Positions 1-6,408 of a stretch of 6,803 bases of DNA are shown here, in pieces. The notes under the pieces are model-generated. The model made no database searches and had not been told where the DNA came from. It was given only the letters and a program-made list of their open reading frames with translations. The stretch covers positions 1 through 6,803 of the forward strand of contig MTOL01000322.1 in assembly GCA_002011685.1 (NCBI GenBank), in the 5' to 3' direction. Both the position numbers and the translations under genes were made by a program. Within the stretch, counting starts at the first letter, position 1. Every line of letters starts with the position of its first letter. The stretch is from Deferribacteres bacterium JdFR-76 (GTDB lineage: Bacteria > Zhuqueibacterota > JdFR-76).

Positions 1-111
1 ATTTACATTCCGGCCACCCAGCCGGCAATTCAGGTCCGTTCGGTTCTTCTGGAAAACGAAGACGGATCAGCTGTTGAGCTAATAAAAGACGGACGCTACA
101 CAATTTTTTGA
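1..111 (+). CDS. C-terminal end of a probable alpha-L-rhamnosidase-like glycoside hydrolase (partial)
   Basis: An open frame runs from the first base to the TGA at 109-111 and encodes the last 36 residues of a protein whose body lies outside the window. The tail begins IYIPATQPAIQV and ends VELIKDGRYTIF. This resembles the C-terminal beta-sandwich domain of GH78 alpha-L-rhamnosidases. There a strand of the type 'V.IP..T.A.VY.P' is followed by 'V......EDG..V.EVGSGTYRF' just before the stop. That family removes terminal L-rhamnose from glycans and glycosides. The assignment rests on recall of this short pattern only; another beta-sandwich-ended hydrolase is possible. The next gene starts 49 bases downstream on the same strand, and I see no terminator between them. 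Codon use looks like that of the neighbouring genes. That the frame is coding is fairly sure; the family is a guess. Confidence 0.5.
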   Translation: MYIPATQPAIQVRSVLLENEDGSAVELIKDGRYTIF

Positions 112-160
112 GTATCTGACCAACGCGAAATCGGCCAGGAGAAAGCAGGCGGAAGGAAAA

Positions 161-907
161 ATGATTGGTGTTGTTGGAGGAGTGGGACCCTACGCCGGTC
201 TGGATCTGGTCAAGAAAATTTTTGATAACAGCCTTGCCGAGTGCGATCAGGACTATCCGGCGGTCATCATGATTTCGCAATCCGCCAAAATTGCTGACCG
301 CACTGCCTATTTGCTGGGGGAGATCTCGCAGAATCCGGGTGAAGGGCTGGCTGAGGTTGTTTTGGCGCTTGAACGGGCCGGGGCCTCAGTCGTGGGAATC
401 CCGTGCAATACGGCTCATGCTCCTGCAATCTTCGGTCACATGCGGGAACTGCTGCAGCGGCAGCAAAGCAAGGTTCGAATTCTTCACATGATTGAAGAAA
501 CGGTCAATTACATTACCAGGAGCTTTCCGAAGGTCCGCCGGATTGGTGTTCTGGCCACAACCGGTACACAAAAAACGCGCATTTATCCGGAGTTCCTGGA
601 AAAACAGGGCCTTCAGACCATTGTGCCGGATGATGAAATCCAGCAGAAGGTTCACCAAGCCATCTATGATCCGGAATACGGCATCAAAATTCATCCCGTT
701 ACGGACAGGGCGCGGGAGACGGTCCATCAGGCACTGGCTTGGCTGTTTGAACAGGGTGCTGAAGCCGCCATTCTGGGATGTACCGAGCTACCGCTGGCAG
801 TTCCGGAGAAAGAAATCGCTGGTCATCCCGTTGTAGATCCTACCTGGATCCTCGCCCGTGCTCTGCTGCGCGAAGTCTTTCCCGAAAAACTCAAGCCGGA
901 AACCTGA
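161..907 (+). CDS. Aspartate/glutamate racemase family protein
   Basis: This is a complete 248-residue protein, a normal length for the Asp/Glu/hydantoin racemase family. These are cytoplasmic, cofactor-independent enzymes that interconvert L- and D-amino acids using two cysteines as opposing acid/base catalysts. Both are present: Cys82 in PCNTAH and Cys207 in GCTELPL. The N-terminal IGVVGGVGP motif (residues 2-10) and the LATTGTQKTRIYPEFLEKQG segment (131-150), which opens the second lobe, also fit aspartate racemases. The ATG at 161 follows GGAAGG (151-156) with a four-base gap, and the conserved N-terminal motif starts right after it, so the start is secure. The most likely substrate is aspartate, with glutamate or another acidic amino acid possible; sequence alone does not decide. 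The gene sits between a hydrolase tail and a lipoprotein amylase on the same strand. A link to them is not obvious; D-amino-acid supply for the cell wall is one inference. Confidence 0.88.
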   Translation: MIGVVGGVGPYAGLDLVKKIFDNSLAECDQDYPAVIMISQSAKIADRTAYLLGEISQNPGEGLAEVVLALERAGASVVGIPCNTAHAPAIFGHMRELLQRQQSKVRILHMIEETVNYITRSFPKVRRIGVLATTGTQKTRIYPEFLEKQGLQTIVPDDEIQQKVHQAIYDPEYGIKIHPVTDRARETVHQALAWLFEQGAEAAILGCTELPLAVPEKEIAGHPVVDPTWILARALLREVFPEKLKPET

Positions 908-954
908 GGAATCACACTTCCATCCAACATTTACGATTGAAAAGACGCAGAAAG

Positions 955-960
955 AAAGGA
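955..960 (+). promoter_or_regulatory. Ribosome binding site deciding the start of the GH13 gene
   Basis: AAAGGA lies six bases before the ATG at 967. The same frame is open further upstream to an ATG at 778 inside the racemase gene, but that start would put a long charged stretch before the lipoprotein signal. The Shine-Dalgarno site plus the signal peptide fix the start at 967. Confidence 0.7.
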
Positions 961-966
961 AAAAAA

Positions 967-2796
967 ATGAGACGGTACCTTTTTGCTTTTGCTGGAGCAG
1001 CCTGTTTTGCAATTCTGCTGGGAATGCTGGCGTGTGGGACGCAAAAAAAACCGTCCGAAACGGAAGGGCTTCGGTGGGCCGAAGGGATCGTCTGGTACCA
1101 GATTTTTCCTGAACGGTTTTATAACGGTCTGAGGGCGAACGACCCGCAGCCCGAAGAAGTGCCCGAAGCGGCAGGTAATCCGGAATGGCGTATACATCCT
1201 TGGACGGCTGACTGGTACAAATTTCAGCCCTGGGAAAAGAAAGTCTCCGCGGATTTCTATGACGGGAAGGTGGTTTTTGCCCGCCGTTTTGGTGGAGATT
1301 TGATCGGCGTCATTCAAAAACTGGATTATCTGAAAGAGTTGGGCATCGATGCGATCTATTTTAATCCCATTTTCGAGGCACCAAGCCTCCACAAATACGA
1401 TGGGTCAACCTATCACCATGTTGATGACAATTTTGGACCGGCTCCTGAACGGGACCGGAAACGTCTTGCGGAGGCAAAGGAAACGGACGATCCCGCCACC
1501 TGGATCTGGACCAGTGCCGATTCTGTGTTCCTAATGCTTCTTCGGGAAGCCCACCGGCGGGGAATTCGGGTGGTCATTGATGGGGTGTTCAACCATACGG
1601 GAACCCAGTTTTTTGCTTTTCGGGATATTTTGAAAAACGGGCCGTCGTCTCCATATGCCCACTGGTATGCCATAACCCGGTGGGATGATCCAACCACACC
1701 GGAAAATGAATTTGACTACAAAGGATGGTGGGGGATCAAGTCACTGCCGGAACTGGCGGAAGACGAAAACGGCATCGTGCATGGACCGCGTGAATACATC
1801 TTTGCGGCAACTCGTCGGTGGATGGACCCGAACAATGATGGCGATCCCTCGGATGGTGTGGATGGCTGGCGCCTCGATGTAGCGCAGGAAGTGGCCCCCG
1901 CCTTCTGGAAAGAATGGTATGCGCTGGTGAAATCCATCAATCCATCTGCTATCACGGTTGCGGAAATCTGGGAAGATGCCTCGGAATGGATCCGCGACAG
2001 ACGCATGGATGCTACCATGAATTACTTATTTGCCAAAGCGGTCGTGTCGTTCTTTATTGACAGAAAGAAAGCCATTTCCGCCGAAGAATTTGCCCGCCGT
2101 CTGAATGAAATGATACAGCGGTATGGGCAAAAAGTGGTGCTTCGCCTGTGGAACCTGGTCGATTCCCACGATACCGACCGTCTGGCATCCATGATTGTTA
2201 ATCCGGACCGGGATTACGACTGTGACAACAGTCCAAGGTGGAATCCAGATTACGATGTGCGAAAACCCACTGCCCGGGAAAGAGAAATCCAGAAGCAAAT
2301 CGTAGCCTTTCAGATGACCTTTCCGGGGGCGCCTGTGATTTATTACGGAGATGAAGCGGGAATGTGGGGCGCCGACGACCCGGACGACCGCAAGCCGATG
2401 GTATGGCCGGAATTTGAATATGAGCCGGAGCGATCCCATCCGTTGCCCGGGAAAACACGCCCACCGGATTTAAACAGGTTTGATGACGAGTTATTCCGCT
2501 ATTACAAGAAGTGGATTGCGATCCGCCACCGGTATGCTGTGCTGAAGTACGGAAATTTCCAGGTACTGGATCAACTGACGGAAGGAGATCTATTTGTTTT
2601 CGAGCGGAAGTTTAGCGGCCAGAGATTCATTGGGATATTCAACAGGAGCGCGAAAGAAATGCGGATCAATTTGCGAAAAATTCTCTTGAAAAGAAGGGCG
2701 CTGAATCTGTGGACTGGAGAGACGGTCAGCGATGACAGAGAGAATTCCCTGATACGGATCGGTCCGAGGGGTTTTCTTGCACTCCTCGAAGAATAG
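967..2796 (+). CDS. Lipoprotein alpha-amylase family (GH13) enzyme, neopullulanase/cyclomaltodextrinase-like
   Basis: This 609-residue glycoside hydrolase is predicted to act on alpha-1,4-glucans or maltodextrins at the cell envelope. An N-terminal signal (MRRY, then a hydrophobic stretch) ends in GMLAC with Cys23 as the likely lipidated residue. The -3 Met and -2 Leu are a loose lipobox. The (beta/alpha)8 barrel starts early, at VWYQIFPERF (42-51). The four GH13 regions are present: DGVFNH (205-210), GWRLD (300-304, nucleophile Asp304), VAEIWED (331-337, acid/base Glu333) and LVDSHD (397-402, His401 and Asp402). The text after region II (DVAQEVAPAFWKEW, then AEIWEDASEWI and MNYLF) matches neopullulanases and cyclomaltodextrinases. 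The extra N-terminal beta-domain common in those enzymes is absent. An aspartate-rich loop, DPNNDGDPSD (287-296), precedes the nucleophile and looks like a calcium-binding loop. The last 80 or so residues form the usual C-terminal beta-domain. It lies 59 bases behind the racemase and may share its transcript. The GH13 call is firm; subfamily and substrate are inferred. Confidence 0.93.
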   Translation: MRRYLFAFAGAACFAILLGMLACGTQKKPSETEGLRWAEGIVWYQIFPERFYNGLRANDPQPEEVPEAAGNPEWRIHPWTADWYKFQPWEKKVSADFYDGKVVFARRFGGDLIGVIQKLDYLKELGIDAIYFNPIFEAPSLHKYDGSTYHHVDDNFGPAPERDRKRLAEAKETDDPATWIWTSADSVFLMLLREAHRRGIRVVIDGVFNHTGTQFFAFRDILKNGPSSPYAHWYAITRWDDPTTPENEFDYKGWWGIKSLPELAEDENGIVHGPREYIFAATRRWMDPNNDGDPSDGVDGWRLDVAQEVAPAFWKEWYALVKSINPSAITVAEIWEDASEWIRDRRMDATMNYLFAKAVVSFFIDRKKAISAEEFARRLNEMIQRYGQKVVLRLWNLVDSHDTDRLASMIVNPDRDYDCDNSPRWNPDYDVRKPTAREREIQKQIVAFQMTFPGAPVIYYGDEAGMWGADDPDDRKPMVWPEFEYEPERSHPLPGKTRPPDLNRFDDELFRYYKKWIAIRHRYAVLKYGNFQVLDQLTEGDLFVFERKFSGQRFIGIFNRSAKEMRINLRKILLKRRALNLWTGETVSDDRENSLIRIGPRGFLALLEE

Positions 2797-2841
2797 GGGG
2801 AGGGTGGCCAGACGAAAAGGGATGCGTGAGGAAAAAAGATG

Positions 2842-2850
2842 TGATATATT
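2842..2850 (+). promoter_or_regulatory. Possible extended -10 promoter element for thiC
   Basis: TGATATATT fits the extended -10 form TGnTATATT and lies in the 111-base gap between the amylase stop and thiC, about 58 bases before the thiC start. No good -35 hexamer is seen 17 bases upstream, and promoter consensus for this organism is unknown. It is a weak candidate only. Confidence 0.22.
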
Positions 2851-2895
2851 TATTTCCTTTGAATAGATGAAAGAATGGGGTGTGAACCGGCTCAC

Positions 2896-2901
2896 GGAGG
2901 A
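2896..2901 (+). promoter_or_regulatory. Ribosome binding site deciding the thiC start
   Basis: GGAGGA, six bases before the ATG at 2908, is the strongest Shine-Dalgarno site in the window. An in-frame ATG at 2875 would add eleven residues (starting MGCEPAHGG) but has no comparable site, so 2908 is preferred. Confidence 0.75.
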
Positions 2902-2907
2902 ACAGAC

Positions 2908-4182
2908 ATGACGGTTCTTGAAAAGGTACGCCAGAATATCATACCGCCAGAAATAAAAACGATTGCTCAGGAAGAAAGAATTGCACTGGAAACACTCCTG
3001 GATGAGATCCGTCACGGCCGGGTAGCGGTGCCGTGGAACCCCAGGCATACGCGGTTGAAACCGATCGGCATCGGGCGGAGGTTGCGTACTAAAGTTAATG
3101 CCAATATCGGGACATCGCCGCGGGCCTGCCAGATCGAAGATGAGCTGAAAAAACTGGAGATCTGTGTTCGGTACGGTGCTGATACGGTAATGGACCTAAG
3201 TACAGCAGGGGATCTTGATAAAATCCGCCAAATGATTATTGAACACTCGCCTCTGCCGGTAGGGACGGTGCCCATCTATCAGGTTATGGTAGAGCACCCG
3301 GACCCTGGTGAGGTGCGTGCACACCACATTCTGGATACCATCCGCAAGCATGGAGAACAGGGCGTGGATTTCATCACAGTGCACTGTGGGGTCACACGGG
3401 ATAAGATCCCTCTCGTGAAAAATCGGGTCGGTGGGGTGGTATCCCGGGGTGGATCTTTCATGATCAAGTGGATGCAGCAAACAGGGCAGGAGAACCCGCT
3501 GTACGAGAAGTACGATGAACTGCTGGACATTGCCCGGGAGTACGACATGACGTTGAGTTTGGGGGACGGGCTGCGTCCTGGTGCCATTGCCGATGCCTCA
3601 GATGAGGCCCAGCTTTCGGAACTTGAAACCATTGCCGAACTGGCCAGCCTGGCCCTGAACCGTGGTGTGCAGGTTATGATTGAAGGCCCAGGACATGTAC
3701 CTCTGCATAAAATCAGAGAAAACATGGAGATTCAGCAGAAGCTTTGCAAGGGTGTTCCGTTTTATGTCCTCGGCCCCATTGTAACCGACATTGCTCCTGG
3801 CTATGATCATATCACCGGGGCAATTGGTGGAGCGCTGGCCGCTTTCTATGGTGCTGCATTTTTGTGCTATGTGACACCCGCAGAGCATTTGCGATTGCCA
3901 ACCATTGAGGATGTGAAAGAAGGAATCATCGCTGGACGGATCGCCGCACACGCTGCAGATCTTGCCCTGGGAAAGCCGGGCGCCCGCGATTGGGATGATG
4001 AAATGTCCGCTTACCGCTACCAGCTCAATTGGCCCAAGATGATTTCGCTGGCCATTGATCCTGAAAAGGCGGAGCGCTACCGGAAAGAAAGCCATATTCA
4101 AGAAGATGCTCCGGAGTGTAGCATGTGCGGAGAATACTGTGCGGTCAAAATTAGCCGGGAGGTATCCGAACTGCAAAAGTAG
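2908..4182 (+). CDS. thiC: Phosphomethylpyrimidine synthase ThiC (short form)
   Basis: ThiC is a cytoplasmic radical-SAM iron-sulfur enzyme. It rearranges aminoimidazole ribotide (AIR) into hydroxymethylpyrimidine phosphate, the pyrimidine half of thiamine. The 424-residue protein carries family signatures throughout: KVNANIGTS (62-70), DLSTAGD (96-102), SRGGS (179-183), LGDGLRPG (218-225), EGPGHVPL (259-266), GPIVTDIAPGYDHITGAIG (289-307) and YVTPAEHLRLP (321-331). The C-terminal cluster-binding cysteines are Cys404, Cys407 and Cys411 in CSMCGEYC. That is a Cx2Cx3C spacing, one residue shorter than the Cx2Cx4C of the E. coli enzyme. It lacks the long N-terminal domain of the roughly 600-residue proteobacterial and plant forms, as expected for the short type. 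BzaF, a related enzyme making 5-hydroxybenzimidazole for cobamides, is the main alternative; no cobamide genes are adjacent. No thiamine riboswitch is visible in the 111-base leader, and no other thi gene is in the window. Confidence 0.92.
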   Translation: MTVLEKVRQNIIPPEIKTIAQEERIALETLLDEIRHGRVAVPWNPRHTRLKPIGIGRRLRTKVNANIGTSPRACQIEDELKKLEICVRYGADTVMDLSTAGDLDKIRQMIIEHSPLPVGTVPIYQVMVEHPDPGEVRAHHILDTIRKHGEQGVDFITVHCGVTRDKIPLVKNRVGGVVSRGGSFMIKWMQQTGQENPLYEKYDELLDIAREYDMTLSLGDGLRPGAIADASDEAQLSELETIAELASLALNRGVQVMIEGPGHVPLHKIRENMEIQQKLCKGVPFYVLGPIVTDIAPGYDHITGAIGGALAAFYGAAFLCYVTPAEHLRLPTIEDVKEGIIAGRIAAHAADLALGKPGARDWDDEMSAYRYQLNWPKMISLAIDPEKAERYRKESHIQEDAPECSMCGEYCAVKISREVSELQK

Positions 4183-4526
4183 CAGAAATCGATACGGGCA
4201 TGGCAGATCTCTGGCATCTGGAAATGGAAGCCACGGTTTGTTTTGGGGGATTCCACTTAAATAGTCCTTCGGCATAGATGTTCTTCCTGTATTCCTTTCC
4301 GGCAAGGATGTTTTCCAGGGAACCACCGTCTTCTTTTGCACAGAGCTTTTACACCTGTATTTTGTTGATACAGACAAAAAAAGTGTTTCTGATCTGTATG
4401 ATTCCAGGATATCTTTGAACTACATTAAAAATCAATACGTTACGAAATTTTGTCTTCCCGTTAATATTGGTACGCTGGTTGCTGTTACAGCAAAAGAAAA
4501 AGCGAAACAAGAACAGGGAAAAAAAT
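4183..4526 (+). other. 344-base gap with no convincing gene
   Basis: The stretch between the thiC stop and the GT2-like gene becomes AT-richer from about 4340 onward. It has no clear intrinsic terminator for thiC. Short inverted repeats are present: CAGAT/ATCTG at 4204-4220, CTGTAT/ATACAG at 4355-4373 (seven-base loop) and TTGCTG/CAGCAA at 4479-4493 (three-base loop). The last lies about 20 bases upstream of the ribosome binding site of the next gene. None is followed by a T-run, so none looks like a terminator. On the minus strand a frame is open from 4348 down to 4154 with gene-like codons but no start codon near its beginning; it may be a gene remnant. I see no promoter that I would call. 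Confidence 0.5.
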
Positions 4527-5168
4527 ATGGCTCACCATTCTTATGTGACCGTCATTCTTCTTGGGGACGCTCCATTGACTGCCATCCGGGAATCCCTGAA
4601 ATCCGTTGAACAGCTTCACTATCCACATGATATGTTGGAATGTTTGCTTTTACTTCCCCCGCAGAAACCACAGCCCCGCTTGACCGCGTACCGGCTGTTA
4701 ATTCGAACTATTCAATTTGATCTTCCGTTGGACTGGAGTGTGCGTTCCGCCGTCTGGGAAGGGCTGGATTTCTCCAGAGGGGAACTCATTCAGATACTCA
4801 GCGGAAAATACCGCATCCATCCCGATTGGCTTGCAGATGCCGGTCAGTTGATAAGAGATCGCAGGTTATTCGGGGTGACCGGTCAAATTGATGGGAAAAA
4901 GGAGCATCAGGGGGGGATATGGCCAGAAAACGTAGAAAATAGGATAAGGATGGGGCTTTTTGACCGGGGATTTTTGCGGTATGTGCGGTTGAGAGAAAAC
5001 TGGCTGGCTTCCACAGAACCGCCCGGGCCGCCTCTGGAAAACCGTCTGGCTGCAATTGACCGTCCCATGGCCTGGACCGCAGCAGATTCTTGGGTGACAG
5101 GGAAAAGCGCAGAGCCGGAAAGTGGATGGAGAAATGTGATCCGAAAGATCATCAAAGCGAATTTGTAA
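4527..5168 (+). CDS. Short glycosyltransferase family 2-like protein lacking acidic catalytic motifs
   Basis: This 213-residue protein starts at the ATG at 4527, seven bases after AGGGA (4515-4519). An in-frame ATG at 4467 would only add a lysine-rich leader with no good binding site. The outline follows GT-A glycosyltransferases of family 2. YVTVILLGDAPLTAIRESL (6-24) matches the opening strand and helix, and QLHYP (29-33) matches the 'Q.YP' turn. SVRSAVWEGLDFSRGELIQI (71-90) matches the 'ARN.G...A.GEYI' helix. HPDWLADA (98-105) and FGVTGQIDG (115-123) match the segment after the DXD motif. The donor-binding acidic pair expected after the second strand is replaced by LLLPPQKP (41-48), and the DXD position reads LSGK (91-94). 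It is also shorter than most GT2 enzymes. No membrane segment or signal is seen. It may be an inactive or regulatory relative. A methyltransferase gene follows 13 bases downstream, implying co-transcription. The fold call is inferred from pattern resemblance. Confidence 0.55.
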   Translation: MAHHSYVTVILLGDAPLTAIRESLKSVEQLHYPHDMLECLLLLPPQKPQPRLTAYRLLIRTIQFDLPLDWSVRSAVWEGLDFSRGELIQILSGKYRIHPDWLADAGQLIRDRRLFGVTGQIDGKKEHQGGIWPENVENRIRMGLFDRGFLRYVRLRENWLASTEPPGPPLENRLAAIDRPMAWTAADSWVTGKSAEPESGWRNVIRKIIKANL

Positions 5169-5181
5169 GACTGGAGAAATT

Positions 5182-6102
5182 ATGGGCGTACGATCGGCTG
5201 TTCTGGTTCAACCAGAAATAAACGAAACAGAAACCATAGAAGGAACCCGTGTTTCTAAACGGGCGCTCTGTTATGATGCTTCCAAGAACCGGTATTCCAT
5301 TGTTCCGGGTTCGGTTCCCCCACATCTTTTCTATTCCATGGAACTTGGGGCACGCTGTCTGTTTGAAGCATGGCCATTCTTTCAGGGAAATCTGCTTGAT
5401 ATCGGGTGTGGAAAGAAACCCTATCTTTTGTTTATTGAGTCCTTGGTTTCCCGCTACATTGGCATCGATCTGCCGGATTGGGTTGGCGAAAACGAATCGG
5501 ATATCTGGGCTGACGGACAGCGTCTTCCTTTCCGGTCTGGAAGCTTTGATACCGTCCTCTGTACCGATGTTTTGCATCAGGTTCCTTCTCCCGATATTCT
5601 GTTCAGAGAGATTAACCGGGTGCTGAAAGAAAATGGCCATCTGGTTCTGCTGGTTTCCAATGATTTCAGCGCCTCTCCGGAACGGCCCACTTATGCCCAT
5701 TTTACAGCAGAGGGACTGCGTCTTTTGACCGAATCGGCTGGATTCAATGTTATTGTTCTTCGCTCTAAAGGTCGCCTGGTTCCTTTTTTCTTCAACCTGG
5801 GAATTCAAATAACCTACCGGGCCATTCAGAAGTTGCGGAAAAAGGATCATAATGACTGGCTTTTCAAAAAGCCAAATTCGTTCTGGTTCCACCGGATTAT
5901 GCTGGGGCTACAAAAGCTCCTTCTCGCGTTGACTCCGGAACGTTCATATGGTGCTTCCGTGGAGTGGATGGTTGGTAAAGATCCACGTGTTATTTCCGGC
6001 CATTTTCATCTGGGATATCTTCTGGTTGCCAAGAAAGTGTTTTACCCGGAAGAATGGACGGGAACCGCTGATCCGGTTCCGTATGAAATATTCCCGTCCT
6101 GA
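5182..6102 (+). CDS. Class I SAM-dependent methyltransferase
   Basis: This 306-residue protein has a Methyltransf_11-type Rossmann core. Motif I is LLDIGCGKKPY (71-81), which binds S-adenosylmethionine. Motif II follows at YIGIDLPD (92-99), with the acidic residue expected to hold the ribose. ADGQRLPF (110-117) and SFDTVLCTDVLHQV (121-134) are the adenine-side motif and the strand 4 region. FREINRVLKENGHLVLLV (141-158) is the classical helix and strand before the substrate part. The C-terminal third (about 198-253) is rich in aromatic, hydrophobic and basic residues and may be an acceptor or membrane-contact region; HFHLGYLLVAKK (274-285) closes the sheet. About 70 residues precede motif I. 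GGAG at 5173-5176 is five bases before the ATG. The tight linkage to the GT2-like gene suggests glycan or lipid-linked sugar methylation, but the acceptor cannot be read from the sequence. Confidence 0.85.
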   Translation: MGVRSAVLVQPEINETETIEGTRVSKRALCYDASKNRYSIVPGSVPPHLFYSMELGARCLFEAWPFFQGNLLDIGCGKKPYLLFIESLVSRYIGIDLPDWVGENESDIWADGQRLPFRSGSFDTVLCTDVLHQVPSPDILFREINRVLKENGHLVLLVSNDFSASPERPTYAHFTAEGLRLLTESAGFNVIVLRSKGRLVPFFFNLGIQITYRAIQKLRKKDHNDWLFKKPNSFWFHRIMLGLQKLLLALTPERSYGASVEWMVGKDPRVISGHFHLGYLLVAKKVFYPEEWTGTADPVPYEIFPS

Positions 6103-6406
6103 ATTTGTTTCCGGGATGCCAAGATGCGTACCTGAGAAGATACCGCGAGGGGGCTTTAAATACCTGAGGTTTTAAGGCTGCTTTTCAACCTTGGTGCCCG
6201 AAAATCCCCCGGTCCATACGCCAAATATTCCGCCATTTCGGATTCGACAGAACGGTGTCCGGATCTCCAATCTGCAGAAGCGGTTTTCGGTTGCGTAAAA
6301 TACCTTTTTGTTTGTCTTTTCTCTGTATTTTGTTTTCAGGTAAAATTGAAATTGGGCAAAAAAGGGGACTTAAAAGGGCGGGTTTTTTCAAAAAAGCCCT
6401 TGAGGG
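6103..6406 (+). other. Convergent intergenic region, about 300 bases, no convincing gene
   Basis: This lies between the stop of the methyltransferase (plus strand) and the stop of gcvPA (minus strand). It holds the candidate terminator at 6153-6178 and the gcvPA terminator at its right end. The eight-base sequence TACCTGAG occurs twice (6129-6136 and 6161-6168). A minus-strand frame ending at 6185 encodes a plausible-looking tail (NPKWRNIWRMDRGIFGHQG), but it can only start with TTG inside the gcvPA terminator. I do not call it as a gene. Confidence 0.5.
6153..6178 (+). terminator. Weak candidate terminator after the methyltransferase gene
   Basis: GCTTTAAA (6153-6160) pairs with TTTAAGGC (6171-6178) through one G-U wobble. 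After a bulged T, ACC/GGT continues the stem around a TGA loop. A short T-run (6182-6185) follows after a few bases. The stem is AT-rich and the T-run short, so it may only partly terminate. It sits about 50 bases past the methyltransferase stop. Confidence 0.35.
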
Positions 6407-6408
6407 CT
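6390..6408 (-). terminator. Intrinsic terminator of gcvPA
   Basis: Read on the minus strand, AGCCCT-CA-AGGGCT forms a compact GC-rich hairpin (plus coordinates 6395-6408) and is followed at once by six T (plus-strand A at 6390-6395). The first arm overlaps the gcvPA stop codon, so transcription should end right at the end of the gene. This implies that gcvPA is the last gene of its transcript. Confidence 0.78.

Noticed and set aside
778..966. Longer N-terminus for the GH13 gene starting at ATG 778 within the racemase gene
   Set aside because: It would overlap the racemase by 130 bases and put 63 charged residues before a clear signal peptide. The ATG at 967 has a good ribosome binding site and the lipoprotein signal starts there.
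4355..4373. CTGTAT/ATACAG hairpin as a thiC terminator
   Set aside because: The stem is only six AT-rich pairs and is followed by an A-run, not a T-run, about 175 bases past the thiC stop.
3598..4377. 259-codon open frame on the minus strand opposite thiC
   Set aside because: Most of it lies antisense to the strongly conserved thiC coding sequence, and its product has no recognisable motif; it is a shadow frame.
5152..5892. 246-codon open frame on the minus strand opposite the methyltransferase
   Set aside because: The plus strand carries a complete methyltransferase with all SAM motifs; the opposite frame shows no domain and no ribosome binding site of note.
6129..6168. TACCTGAG direct repeat as a target-site duplication or attachment site
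   Set aside because: The two copies are only 32 bases apart with no mobile gene between them; one copy is part of a hairpin, and an eight-base match is likely chance.
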